DNA of 64,000 nt from VGSG01 sp040756375 (GTDB lineage Bacteria > Desulfobacterota > Desulfomonilia > Desulfomonilales > Desulfomonilaceae), in the NCBI GenBank assembly GCA_040756375.1, contig JBFLZC010000001.1, positions 434,001 through 498,000 on the forward strand, written 5' to 3'. How positions within the stretch are numbered: position 1 is the stretch's first letter; the number at the start of each line of letters is the position of its first letter. Below, piece by piece: positions 17,073 to 25,590 of the stretch. The position numbers and the translations under genes are program-made. Under the pieces are notes generated by a model. It was not told the DNA's origin. It searched no databases and was given only the letters and a program-made list of their open reading frames with translations.

Positions 17073-17855
17073 ATGAGCGAAAGAACAGAAAGGTATCTGG
17101 TTCCTCCGAATCGTGACCTTGTCCAATCCGTGCGTGAGGCATTGGCGCTGGCCAAAAGGCTGTACAGAGAGATTTCGTGCGAAGGACCGATTTGTCTTGT
17201 GGTTCCTTCAAGGCAGAATCTGAGGCATACAGCCCTGGAGGCAGGACTGGGAAAGCGGGCAATGAAGGCGTTGCTGGCCGACAAGGTGGCAATGCTGGAA
17301 GGAATCGAGTGCCAGCTCCAGACAACGGCGACTATTTCTTACGAAGATCTTGGTCACGTAGCGGTGGCATTCTACGCACGTCAAGACATGCTGGACGAAC
17401 TGGATGATTTGTGGGAGGCCCGCGTGATTATCGCTGTGCCTGACAAGATGGACAAGATAGCGCAGTGGATACGCACGTGGAATCCCACAAGTCCTGGTCA
17501 AGAACCGGTAGACCCCGATCCATTGATCAAAAACCCTGTCCTAGAAGAAGCGCTTCGGAACATAACGGAACGAATCAACCTTACTACAGGCCTAGGACAT
17601 CCTCTGGACGAGAGCTATACGATGGGGCTACTCAAGCTCTTGGGTCAAAATGGGTTATTAGAAGATCCGGCTGACATACGTGCGTGGGCAATCAGGAATC
17701 GGTGGTCTCCTGACGATGCGAGCCACTTGGCCCGGATCGCACGCGAATGCCGATTAGGGAAGCCGCTTAGAGGCGGCCAGGAATGGGGTTTCAACAAGAA
17801 TACGATCATCCGGTTGCGCGAGAAAGCTCTACAGCGGGGGACTGCTGACCAATGA
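17073..17855 (+). CDS. Unknown protein, partner of the SIR2-like protein
   Basis: 260 residues from the ATG at 17073, which has a good ribosome site (GAAGGAGAC); the frame is open further upstream without one. The N-terminal half alternates helices and strands, with ARVIIAVPDKMDKIAQWI at about 125-142. The C-terminal half is helical, with the conserved-looking RINLTTGLGHPLDES and IRAWAIRNRWSPDDASHL. I cannot assign a family and see no catalytic motif. The stop overlaps the start of the SIR2-like gene by 4 nt (ATGA), so the two products are made together and probably work together. Confidence 0.75.
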   Translation: MSERTERYLVPPNRDLVQSVREALALAKRLYREISCEGPICLVVPSRQNLRHTALEAGLGKRAMKALLADKVAMLEGIECQLQTTATISYEDLGHVAVAFYARQDMLDELDDLWEARVIIAVPDKMDKIAQWIRTWNPTSPGQEPVDPDPLIKNPVLEEALRNITERINLTTGLGHPLDESYTMGLLKLLGQNGLLEDPADIRAWAIRNRWSPDDASHLARIARECRLGKPLRGGQEWGFNKNTIIRLREKALQRGTADQ

Positions 17856-18931
17856 GTGACGTGGTCTTCATACTGGGAGCAGGTGCTTCAGCCCAGGCCG
17901 GTGCCCCTCTAATGGCGAACTTCCTCGATGTTCCCTGGAGCCTGCTAGCGAAGGGAGCACTCCAAAGTCCGGAAAAGGAAAGCTTTGAACGGGTATTTAA
18001 GGCTCGTGGAGCTCTACAGCACGTCCACTCCAAGGCTGCTTTCGACATCCACAACGTGGAATCGGTTTTCGCGGCACTTGAGATGGCCAAGACGCTCGGC
18101 AAGTTCCCACGACACGACGCGGAAAAGATTGATGGCCTGATCCAAGACATGAAGATCCTGATTGCCGCTACCATTGAACATACTCTGTTGTTTCCAGCTA
18201 AACCGGGAGATATTTCTTACCCTCCTCCGTACGAAAGTTTCGTAGAGCTTATCAAGTACCTAAGAGATATCGCCATTCCGCGCAAAACGGTGTCAATTAT
18301 TACTTTTAACTATGACATAGCCATAGACTTCGCACTGCACAAATGCTCGCTCAACGTGGATTACGCTGTCGATGGGGCAACTCCACAGGACAGTATTCCC
18401 CTATTGAAGCTACATGGGTCTTTGAACTGGGCGCCGCTCAGGAATCACCCCGGTGAGGTGTTCACGTGGCATTTGAACCAATTCTTGCCACGTGTGCCCA
18501 TCCCTCCGCCATGGACCTCCAATTCGGTTAGTCTGCCGATAGTATCAGCGCTGAGGAAGTCTCCGCCCCAGGACGACATAATTCCCGAGCCAATCATTGT
18601 ACCTCCCACGTGGAACAAGACCGATTATCACGAAGGGCTGAGGAAAGTGTGGCGACGGGCTGCAAGTGAGCTTCAAGAGGCCCAAAGTATATTCGTGATT
18701 GGTTATTCCCTGCCAGAGACAGATTTGTTCTTTCGGTACCTCTACGCGCTGGGCTGTATCGGGCCTAATCCTCTTGAACATTTCTGGGTTATCAACCCCG
18801 ACCGGACGGACGACATCAGGGAACGCTTCGATGGTTTGCTTGGCCCAGGAGCAAAATCGCGGTTCAGATATCATCCAGTGCGCTTCGCACAGGCTATTCA
18901 GGCCATAAACGCGGAATTTGGCTCGTCGTAG
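17852..18931 (+). CDS. SIR2-like domain protein (putative NAD-dependent defence effector)
   Basis: 359 residues. The N-terminus has the NAD-binding motif FILGAGASAQAGAPLM (Gly9-Ser13). The middle has ITFNYDIAID and LLKLHGSLNW, whose His188 corresponds to the SIR2 catalytic histidine. Near the C-terminus is FVIGYSLPETD. This is the SIR2-like branch seen in phage-defence systems such as Thoeris ThsA or SIR2-containing Avs/DSR/pAgo systems, where it degrades NAD+. No second effector or sensor domain is fused, so sensing may lie in the upstream 260-residue partner. The domain call is firm; a defence role is inferred. Confidence 0.85.
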   Translation: MSDVVFILGAGASAQAGAPLMANFLDVPWSLLAKGALQSPEKESFERVFKARGALQHVHSKAAFDIHNVESVFAALEMAKTLGKFPRHDAEKIDGLIQDMKILIAATIEHTLLFPAKPGDISYPPPYESFVELIKYLRDIAIPRKTVSIITFNYDIAIDFALHKCSLNVDYAVDGATPQDSIPLLKLHGSLNWAPLRNHPGEVFTWHLNQFLPRVPIPPPWTSNSVSLPIVSALRKSPPQDDIIPEPIIVPPTWNKTDYHEGLRKVWRRAASELQEAQSIFVIGYSLPETDLFFRYLYALGCIGPNPLEHFWVINPDRTDDIRERFDGLLGPGAKSRFRYHPVRFAQAIQAINAEFGSS

Positions 18932-19010
18932 GGCTATGGTATCTCAGAAACTAGCGACTGATATTGCTGCACCATCGATACCGCGTTGCCTCCATCAAAT
19001 CGTAGTGACT

Positions 19011-19991
19011 TTAGAATGGGGGCTCTACTCCTTTGAATGGGTCCGAACCATCAAGATAGTCATTGTAGTCAGAGTCATCGTATCCCCCCCAATCACCATA
19101 ACCATAGCCGAACCACCCTGGTCGGAGCCAAGCGAGTAGATCTATGGCTCTGATCTCGTCAATAGGGACCACCCATCCCGCGAGCGTCGATTGCTCATGC
19201 CTCCAGGCGTGCCACTTCCACTCCTCTTCATCACATTCCCTGGCCTTGCTCGTGTCCGCTGATCCGCCTGGCTCGCTAAGGTCCCAATTGTGTATGAAAT
19301 ACCAGGTATGTCGCGTTCCAGCCGCGTCACGGCCCTCGAACCGCATGGACATGAATAGACGTAAGGTACCCTTGCCTCCCGCCCTCTTCACCACGCGTAA
19401 GTAATCATTCCCGATCGCGCGCCAATCGCTCCCAACGTGCAGGATCGCAGTCCCTGACTTCCCTGGTTTTGCCGGTTCTTCGCGACGCCACGTTGGGCGA
19501 CAATTCGTCAAGGGTACCTCGACGGACAGCACACTGGGACTAATCTCACACAAGCCGATGCAACTGACCTTCGCGTCAAAGTCAGCCACTTCAAATGAAC
19601 CGCCTCTGTTTGTCAATTCGAACTCGAGTGTATCCCACAGCGTCAGTTCCTTGAAGGAAAGGCCAAGGACAGGAATGTTGCTGATTTGTTTTGCCTGAAT
19701 GGTCGTCTGGATCTCCAAGAGTTTGAATTGCTGACGGAAAATCAGCGTTTGTGTCATTAGGACGAGGAGAGTGAATATGAGGATCGCCGCGGGAACCAAA
19801 GTCTCAAAGAAGATCTTGTTTCGCCGGAGGAATTGTCGAGCCTTCCATCGCGACCGCGTGAGAACGCGGCGCGATGCTTTGGACTCGGAAGCTGCCTGAC
19901 CTCGGGCAACGGATTGGGTGTCTTCAATGCTAGCGCCAGATGGAGTCTGAGGTCTTGCGTTCACGTCCCCCACATTGTTGATCGTATCCAT
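19011..19991 (-). CDS. Single-pass membrane protein of unknown function
   Basis: About 326 residues from the ATG at 19991, which follows a GGGAGGGT ribosome site. The frame is also open to 20045. Residues ~1-60 are polar and basic, followed by one membrane helix (LVPAAILIFTLLVLMTQ) and a soluble domain rich in beta-strand with several Trp. The C-terminus is acidic and aromatic (GYGYGDWGGYDDSDYNDY). No family was recognised. It is convergent with the SIR2 operon and sits at the edge of the accessory island, so its link to that operon is uncertain. Confidence 0.65.
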   Translation of the reverse strand: MDTINNVGDVNARPQTPSGASIEDTQSVARGQAASESKASRRVLTRSRWKARQFLRRNKIFFETLVPAAILIFTLLVLMTQTLIFRQQFKLLEIQTTIQAKQISNIPVLGLSFKELTLWDTLEFELTNRGGSFEVADFDAKVSCIGLCEISPSVLSVEVPLTNCRPTWRREEPAKPGKSGTAILHVGSDWRAIGNDYLRVVKRAGGKGTLRLFMSMRFEGRDAAGTRHTWYFIHNWDLSEPGGSADTSKARECDEEEWKWHAWRHEQSTLAGWVVPIDEIRAIDLLAWLRPGWFGYGYGDWGGYDDSDYNDYLDGSDPFKGVEPPF

Positions 19992-20135
19992 CGCGGCCAC
20001 CCTCCCACCCTTGAATGGAGACGACTCCGTCTTTCGAGCTGGCACTCATTTGCACCCGGGAGATTCCTATGGGCTTCTGGGGCCATCATATCGAATTCCT
20101 GAATTGACCGCAATGAGGTTGGAATCCCTGGGAAT

Positions 20136-21806
20136 CTATCTTCGATTATCTCTCAGCGTGGATACAAGCAACCACAGCGACAGAGTGGCGGCGATGGCGA
20201 AGCCGATGATGCCGAAGATAGGCACGCCCATGAATCGGGGTTCAGTGGAGGCTAGGACGATTACGGAAGACGCAAGAACTACAGAGGATGTGACAAGACT
20301 GATGGAAACTCGCTTGGAAGCACGGTTCATCTCTCGGACCGGCTCGCTTAGGCCTCTGTGCTCGATCTGGATGCGGAGCCGGTTCTCTCGGAGGTTTCGG
20401 GAGAATTCTCTGAGGTCGTACGGGAGGTCTGCAAGGAGCCTCAACAGCTCACCGGATGCGTGAGCAAACCTTCTGCCCAACACCTTGGGACCATACGTGG
20501 TCATGACTAATTGTCGAACAAACGGCTCAGCTGCGCTCACCGCGTCAAAGTCAGGATCGAGAGTGCGTCCCACGCCTTCAAGAGTGATCAGGGCCTTTCC
20601 GATCAACAGCACGTCGGAAGGGATTCTGATACCGAATCTGCGGATGATCTCCATGATATCTTGAACAATGGAGGACAATCGGATCTTAGCAAGCGGAATG
20701 CGATAATACCGCTCTACGAACAGGTTTGCTTCCCTTACGAAACGGGCTCGTTCCAGGTCCTGAGGGAGGGTATCCATGTCAGCGAGGATGTTTACGAGGG
20801 TGTCAATGTCCCTTCGGATGGCCGCGGAAACCAGCAGTAAGAGGTTTTCTCTCAGTCGCTCATCTAAGCGCCCGACCAGGCCGCAATCGAAGAAGCAGAT
20901 GTCTTCTTCGCCTACCACCACGATGTTCCCCGGATGCGGATCCCCGTGGAAGAAGCCGAATTCAAGTATTTGCCGCAATACAGCCTCGGCCAGGTTTTGT
21001 GAGACCTTGTCCCTATTTATGCCTGCGTCCGGCACAGTCTCCACGAGGGAAATCTTCACCCCGTAGATGCGTTCCATGGTGAGCACGCGTTCGGTGGTCT
21101 GGTCCCAGTACACACGAGGAAAGATCACATGCGGATGAGGTTCGAAGTCGGCCCTGAACCGGTCCAGGTTGCGTCCTTCCCTGGTGAAGTCCAGCTCATC
21201 AGTGGCTGCCTCGCGGAACTGCCTCGCGATGCTTATCGGCTGGTAATTACGTGATTCCGGGACGTGCTTTTCCATGACTTCAGCCAAGGCTTCCAGAATG
21301 TCGATATCTTGAAAAATGGCCTCTTTCACGCCCGGCTTGCAGACCTTTATCACCACCTCGTCCCCGTCGAGGGTCACGCCTGCGTGAACTTGGGCTATGG
21401 ATCCGGTGGCGAGAGGAGTAGGATCCACAAACCGGAACCGGATCGAGAGAGAGCCTAGTTCAGCTTCCAGAGTGTCCTGGATAAGGCGGAAATCAACCGC
21501 GGCCACATCGTCCTGGAGTGGGGTTAATTCTTCGATCCAGGTCGTGGGGAGGATGTCCGGCCTGGTAGAGAGGAGCTGCCCGAGCTTAACGAACGCGCCC
21601 CCCAGCTCTTCCAGGGCTTCTCGGAACCGTTTGGCCGGCGTCTTTGGCTCAGGAGGCTCTCGTAGAGCCTTATCGCGCCTGTAGCGAAATCGCAGGAAGC
21701 GGGCCAGGCCCATCCGCTGAACCAAATCTCCGAACCCGTGACGGAAGAACACGCTGAGGATTTCACGGGTCCTAAAGAGGTTTTTCGCGATCCTGGTGAC
21801 GGCCAT
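20136..21806 (-). CDS. ABC1/UbiB-family atypical protein kinase
   Basis: About 556 residues from the ATG at 21806; the frame is open to 21857. The family hallmarks are present: the KxGQ motif AFVKLGQLLSTRPD, the Ala-rich loop region GSIAQVHAGV, the catalytic region HGDPHPGNI and the metal-binding DCGLVG. The last ~60 residues contain two hydrophobic helices, as in UbiB/ADCK proteins, which act at the membrane in quinone biosynthesis or lipid homeostasis. ATPase or kinase activity is known for the family; the target here is not visible. It is divergent from the kinase at 21911. Confidence 0.9.
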   Translation of the reverse strand: MAVTRIAKNLFRTREILSVFFRHGFGDLVQRMGLARFLRFRYRRDKALREPPEPKTPAKRFREALEELGGAFVKLGQLLSTRPDILPTTWIEELTPLQDDVAAVDFRLIQDTLEAELGSLSIRFRFVDPTPLATGSIAQVHAGVTLDGDEVVIKVCKPGVKEAIFQDIDILEALAEVMEKHVPESRNYQPISIARQFREAATDELDFTREGRNLDRFRADFEPHPHVIFPRVYWDQTTERVLTMERIYGVKISLVETVPDAGINRDKVSQNLAEAVLRQILEFGFFHGDPHPGNIVVVGEEDICFFDCGLVGRLDERLRENLLLLVSAAIRRDIDTLVNILADMDTLPQDLERARFVREANLFVERYYRIPLAKIRLSSIVQDIMEIIRRFGIRIPSDVLLIGKALITLEGVGRTLDPDFDAVSAAEPFVRQLVMTTYGPKVLGRRFAHASGELLRLLADLPYDLREFSRNLRENRLRIQIEHRGLSEPVREMNRASKRVSISLVTSSVVLASSVIVLASTEPRFMGVPIFGIIGFAIAATLSLWLLVSTLRDNRR

Positions 21807-21897
21807 AGACTTGCTCGCCCCCAATTTCTCCGTCGTATGTTCCCGATCTCGTGCCAACCTGTCAACAGTGGAGCTTCCTCGCGAGCCGCAAATTGGC

Positions 21898-21903
21898 TAT
21901 AAT
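21898..21903 (+). promoter_or_regulatory. -10 element of the kinase gene; probably leaderless
   Basis: A perfect TATAAT ends 7 nt before the ATG at 21911, so transcription would begin at the start codon. No ribosome site is present and the -35 region is weak. Confidence 0.5.
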
Positions 21904-21910
21904 AAATTTC

Positions 21911-23251
21911 ATGGACCGACCTGAAGACCTTGTACAAATAATTTTAGAAGAGCCAAAACTACAGCCTACCATAGGAAGGTACGAAATACTCGGAACCCTT
22001 GGTAGAGGGAATATGGGTGAGGTGTTTCGCGCGCGCGACCCGATGATCGGCCGCCTGGTTGCGCTCAAGACTCGGCGTTTTGACCTGATATATGACAAGC
22101 AGGACCTTCAGTACGTGACACGCAAGTTCTTCGAGGAGGCCCGTATCGCCGGGAACCTCGTTCACCCGAACATCGTGGTCATCTACGACGTCGGCCAGGA
22201 TTCCGACTGCTGCTACATCGCGATGGAGCTGGTAGAAGGCAAGACTCTGGCTAATTACAATACCAAAGAGACTCTTCTGCCTCCTGCCACGGTCGTGGAA
22301 CTGATCAAGAAGGTCTGTCGCGCACTGGATTTCGCGCATTCGCGGAACGTGATTCACCGAGACATTAAGCCCGCGAATCTGATGTACACCCTGGATAAGA
22401 CTATCAAGATCACGGACTTCGGCATTGCCGTAACGGCTCAGATGGAGAAGACACCCGCGCTCGACGTGATGGGCACGCCCAGTTACATGTCCCCGGAACA
22501 AACCAAGGGCCTGGAGCTTACCAAACAGACCGATTTCTTTTCCTTGGGCGTGGTTCTCTTCGAACTGCTCGCCGGCAGACGTCCGTTTCAAGGACGCACC
22601 CTGTATGAGCTCATGGATAATGTCCGGTACGCGCCCCCTCCACCGATCACCAAGCTTAATCCTCAACTTCCTCCGGGCATCCAGGTGGTCATCGAACGAG
22701 CCTTGGAAAAAGAGCCTGACCTGAGATACGCGTCCGGCGAAGAATTTGCTGAAAACCTCGATCAGGCCATGAAGGGAAAGATGATCCCGGTAAGGGACTT
22801 CAAGGCTTCCCGAAAGGCCGAGTACCTTAAATCGATTGAGTTTTTCCAGCCTTTCAGTCGCAAAGAAATCGAGGAGATTGTCAGACACGGCAAGTTCATC
22901 CGGTATGAGAAGTCACAAGTGATCGTCAGAGAGGGTGACGCTGATACCACTTTCTTCGTGCTTATCCACGGGACGGTAAAGGTGGTGAAGCACAAGAAGA
23001 AAGTCGCGCAACTCAAGACAGGAGCCTGCTTCGGAGAAATGGGCGCGTTCACCAAGACCCCCCGGACTGCCCACGTGATCGCGCGAGAACCGTGTCTCGT
23101 ACTGAAGCTCGACCTGAAGATCCTGGAGCGCGAAAGCCCCGAGCTGCGAGTAAAGTTTTACCAGGTATTCCTGGAAACCCTCATTGCAAGGTTAGCGCGT
23201 ACCACCAGCCGCCTGAGCAAAGAAAAGAGCGCACACAAGACTAAGACCTGA
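21911..23251 (+). CDS. Ser/Thr protein kinase with C-terminal cyclic-nucleotide-binding domain
   Basis: 446 residues from the ATG at 21911. A Hanks-type kinase domain covers about residues 24-285: Gly loop LGRGNMGEV, Lys53 in ALKT, catalytic HRDIKPAN (His149-Asn156), and DFG at 169-171. All catalytic residues are intact. Residues ~310-430 form a cNMP-binding domain with a phosphate-binding cassette FGEMGAFTKTPRTAHV; the conserved Glu and Arg are kept, so cyclic-nucleotide binding is plausible. There is no membrane span, so this is a soluble kinase whose activity may be gated by cAMP or cGMP. The substrate is unknown. Confidence 0.92.
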   Translation: MDRPEDLVQIILEEPKLQPTIGRYEILGTLGRGNMGEVFRARDPMIGRLVALKTRRFDLIYDKQDLQYVTRKFFEEARIAGNLVHPNIVVIYDVGQDSDCCYIAMELVEGKTLANYNTKETLLPPATVVELIKKVCRALDFAHSRNVIHRDIKPANLMYTLDKTIKITDFGIAVTAQMEKTPALDVMGTPSYMSPEQTKGLELTKQTDFFSLGVVLFELLAGRRPFQGRTLYELMDNVRYAPPPPITKLNPQLPPGIQVVIERALEKEPDLRYASGEEFAENLDQAMKGKMIPVRDFKASRKAEYLKSIEFFQPFSRKEIEEIVRHGKFIRYEKSQVIVREGDADTTFFVLIHGTVKVVKHKKKVAQLKTGACFGEMGAFTKTPRTAHVIAREPCLVLKLDLKILERESPELRVKFYQVFLETLIARLARTTSRLSKEKSAHKTKT

Positions 23252-23548
23252 GCAGCGGCTTCAAATGCTAGGAGCTTTGCAAGCGCTTCCAGCGCTTGCT
23301 CCACTTTCTTCGGCCATGTTGAAAAATCAAATCGTGATCTTCCGCCTCTCGACAGACTGACTAGTCCTTTTACAATCACTTGCAGTTGCCGGGATGAGGG
23401 GTAATGTGCTTTTGTGCGATTATAGGCTACACGAAATGCAACGGAGCAGAGTGGGGATCTCACCTTTGGCTTACATAACCGGATGAATCGCGAGCATAGG
23501 CAAGAGCTCTTGCCAAAATGGGCCAGATTAAGATATGTTAATTCAATT

Positions 23549-23577
23549 GGGGCGGCATTCATCGCCCCTTTTTATTT
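23549..23577 (+). terminator. Rho-independent terminator
   Basis: The stem GGGGCG (23549-23554) pairs with CGCCCC (23563-23568) around an 8-nt loop, followed by TTTTTATTTT. It lies about 300 nt after the kinase stop and 30 nt before the small gene at 23602. The 23252-23548 stretch shows no convincing gene, only a partial AGCGCTTCCAGCGCTT repeat. Confidence 0.75.
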
Positions 23578-23601
23578 TCCCAGCCCAGCATAGGTAACCT
23601 C

Positions 23602-23784
23602 ATGACCATACAGCACTTCAAGACACTCCGAGAACTCAACCGCTTCCTAAAAACCGCGGCAGTGGACATGCCTTCATCACGCCTCAACGAGATACGCACA
23701 AGGGCCAAGAAGAAGAAACCCTCCGGGTTCATGGTCTGGATCGACCTGGACGGCCACGTCGTCGATCTCACCTTCGAGCCCTAG
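23602..23784 (+). CDS. Small hypothetical protein
   Basis: 60 residues, basic in the middle (RTRAKKKKPSG), ending in a short predicted strand pair (FMVWIDLDGHVVDLTF). It has an ATG start with a weak ribosome site (TAGGTAA). No family was recognised. A shadow frame on the other strand is less protein-like. The gene stands alone between a terminator and a repeat element, so it may be spurious. Confidence 0.35.
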   Translation: MTIQHFKTLRELNRFLKTAAVDMPSSRLNEIRTRAKKKKPSGFMVWIDLDGHVVDLTFEP

Positions 23785-23940
23785 TTACGTGCCTCCACTC
23801 TAGCACCCCTCGTTCCACTAGAATCATATGACGGACAGGTGACTTTGAGGCCGGCGCATCCTTCACGCCCCGGCTGTCGACTTCACGTCCCATAATCCGC
23901 CGTATGATGTAACCGCAAGTCTTCCAGGTGCCAAGACCTA

Positions 23941-24056
23941 CAAGCGCTGGAAGCGCTTGCAAGAGTGGGGAGTTTTTGGAGGAGGGGTCCGGGGAGGACC
24001 CTTTTTGCAGAAAAAGGGGCCTCCCCGGTTCCTTCTTCAAATACTCCTCTCTTGCA
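23941..24056. repeat. hairpin-rich intergenic element, intact copy
   Basis: It begins with the CAAGCGCTGGAAGCGCTTG palindrome, then AGTTTTTGGAGG, then arms GGGGAGGACCCTTTTT and AAAAAGGGGCCTCCCC with a 4-nt loop, and ends CTTCTTCAAATACTCC with GCAACC. It is the same element as 12386-12620. Here it lies downstream of convergent genes and may also serve as a bidirectional terminator. Confidence 0.7.
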
Positions 24057-24063
24057 ACCGATT

Positions 24064-24840
24064 CTAGCCGCCCCAGATTTTGATGGCGCTGGTGGGGCAC
24101 TTCTTCTGGCATTCGAGGCAGGAAATACATTCTTCGGTTTTCTCATCGAATGCGCCGAAGCCGTCCTCTTCCCTGCCGGTGCCCATGGGGCAGACCTTGC
24201 TGCACGTGCCGCACTCGATGCAGTCCACATTGCGCTCAGGGAATATGGCGGCAAATCGGTTCATCAGCGATAGACATGCTCCGAGCGGGCAGATCACTTT
24301 GCAGAAGAAACGTCTGTGCGCCATCGCGACCATGACAATACCGAAGAGGATGGCCAGGCGGATTGAAAGAGAGACTGCATTCGTGGTCCCGCTGATAATC
24401 GCCCACGGAATAGCTGATTCGATGGTGGCCACAGGGCAGAGCCTGCAGAAATAGAGCTGCGACGCGGTCGAGAGGAATACCGGCACAAGCACTACGAGTG
24501 CGACAAAGACGCCGTATTTGATAAATCTGGTCCAGGACGGCATGGTGAACTTGGGGAACGGTATCTTGTAGAGCAATTCCTGGAGAAACCCGAAAGGACA
24601 GGCCCACCCGCAAAGCAGACGCCCGGCTACCAGGCCTCCCACAGCCATCAAGCCGATGACGCTGAGCGGGACGAGGCCGACTTCCGCAAACTTCCCGATG
24701 ACCCCAATGGGACATGAAAAGAGCGATATAGGACAGGAATGACAATTGAGAACAGGGAAGCACACGGTGTGCCACTGCACGAAGCCAATGTTAAACAACG
24801 CGGCACACGCGAGCTGAACCTTGAGTCTTAATTTCTCCAC
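24064..24840 (-). CDS. Membrane 4Fe-4S protein, NapH/CcoG-like
   Basis: 258 residues. Membrane helices alternate with cysteine motifs. CGWACPFGFLQE at about 77-88 and CKVICPLGACLSL later are the CxxxCP motifs of NapH/NosR/CcoG-like membrane ferredoxins. The C-terminus carries two 4Fe-4S motifs, CIECGTCSKVCPMG and CISCLECQKKCPT. An extra cysteine pair lies in CHSCPISLFSCP. Such proteins pass electrons from the quinone pool to periplasmic or cytoplasmic acceptors. No terminal reductase is adjacent, so the partner is open. Confidence 0.88.
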   Translation of the reverse strand: MEKLRLKVQLACAALFNIGFVQWHTVCFPVLNCHSCPISLFSCPIGVIGKFAEVGLVPLSVIGLMAVGGLVAGRLLCGWACPFGFLQELLYKIPFPKFTMPSWTRFIKYGVFVALVVLVPVFLSTASQLYFCRLCPVATIESAIPWAIISGTTNAVSLSIRLAILFGIVMVAMAHRRFFCKVICPLGACLSLMNRFAAIFPERNVDCIECGTCSKVCPMGTGREEDGFGAFDEKTEECISCLECQKKCPTSAIKIWGG

Positions 24841-25008
24841 AGCGAGATCCCTAGGTATTTGTTCATATTTCTCGGGTGCGTCTCACCTCAGGGCGTCGCT
24901 CGCGTGGATTAAGTCTAAAGTTCTTGTTTGGCCAATAATATCCCACGCGTCGGTCCCGGGTTGCCGCAATCGCATTCCGCCCACCGCTCACGGCGGTCCT
25001 TATCAGAG

Positions 25009-25326
25009 TCAGGTCGGGCAGGGACGCCTGCCTTTAAGCATTCTCAGATCAGGATAATTCGAAATCAGGCGCCCATCTTTGTACAACCCGATTCCGTCGA
25101 AAGTCATGGCATTGACCACCTCAGGTTCCGAGAACCATTGAGACTGGACTGTTAGTTCCGGCTGTTGCTGGTCGTATCCGGGGATTTTGATCCTGATGCC
25201 CACGTTCTTGAGCTGGTCGAATTTCTCCAGGTTATCGTATACCTTGAATTCCCTGAAAAAACCGCCATAGATCAACGCAGACAGGCTGACCAGCATCAAT
25301 ATGGAGAAGAATACCTTGCGAAGCAT
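25009..25326 (-). CDS. Small exported or membrane-anchored protein
   Basis: 105 residues. The N-terminal helix LRKVFFSILMLVSLSALIYGG is a signal anchor or signal peptide without a lipobox. The remainder is a small soluble domain (FREFKVYDNLEKFDQLKNVG, then TVQSQWFSEPEVVNAMTF). No family was recognised. It lies 168 nt upstream of the membrane 4Fe-4S gene on the same strand and may belong to that unit. Confidence 0.55.
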   Translation of the reverse strand: MLRKVFFSILMLVSLSALIYGGFFREFKVYDNLEKFDQLKNVGIRIKIPGYDQQQPELTVQSQWFSEPEVVNAMTFDGIGLYKDGRLISNYPDLRMLKGRRPCPT

Positions 25327-25590
25327 CGAGCGCTCTCAAGTCAAGATCATCCGGGCTATCGCCCGCCTTGGTGCAGAATTTAGCAGATCGGCCGTGAAAA
25401 TCAAGTGGCGCCACCTCTTGTCTTTGTTGGATTTGATATGCGCCCCCACAGGCCGGACCGAATCCCACAGCGACCCCTAACTGCCACCAGAATATCCCCT
25501 TCTAACTGTGGGATTCTAGCGCTCCGATGACCCGTGGACTTGCAATGAAGCCCATGCGGTGGCAACGTTAAACATTATAGGAGTTATCGG

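Noticed and set aside
23158..23562. Possible 134-residue minus-strand protein after the kinase gene
   Set aside because: It overlaps the kinase 3' end and a repeat, has unusual composition and no recognisable domain.
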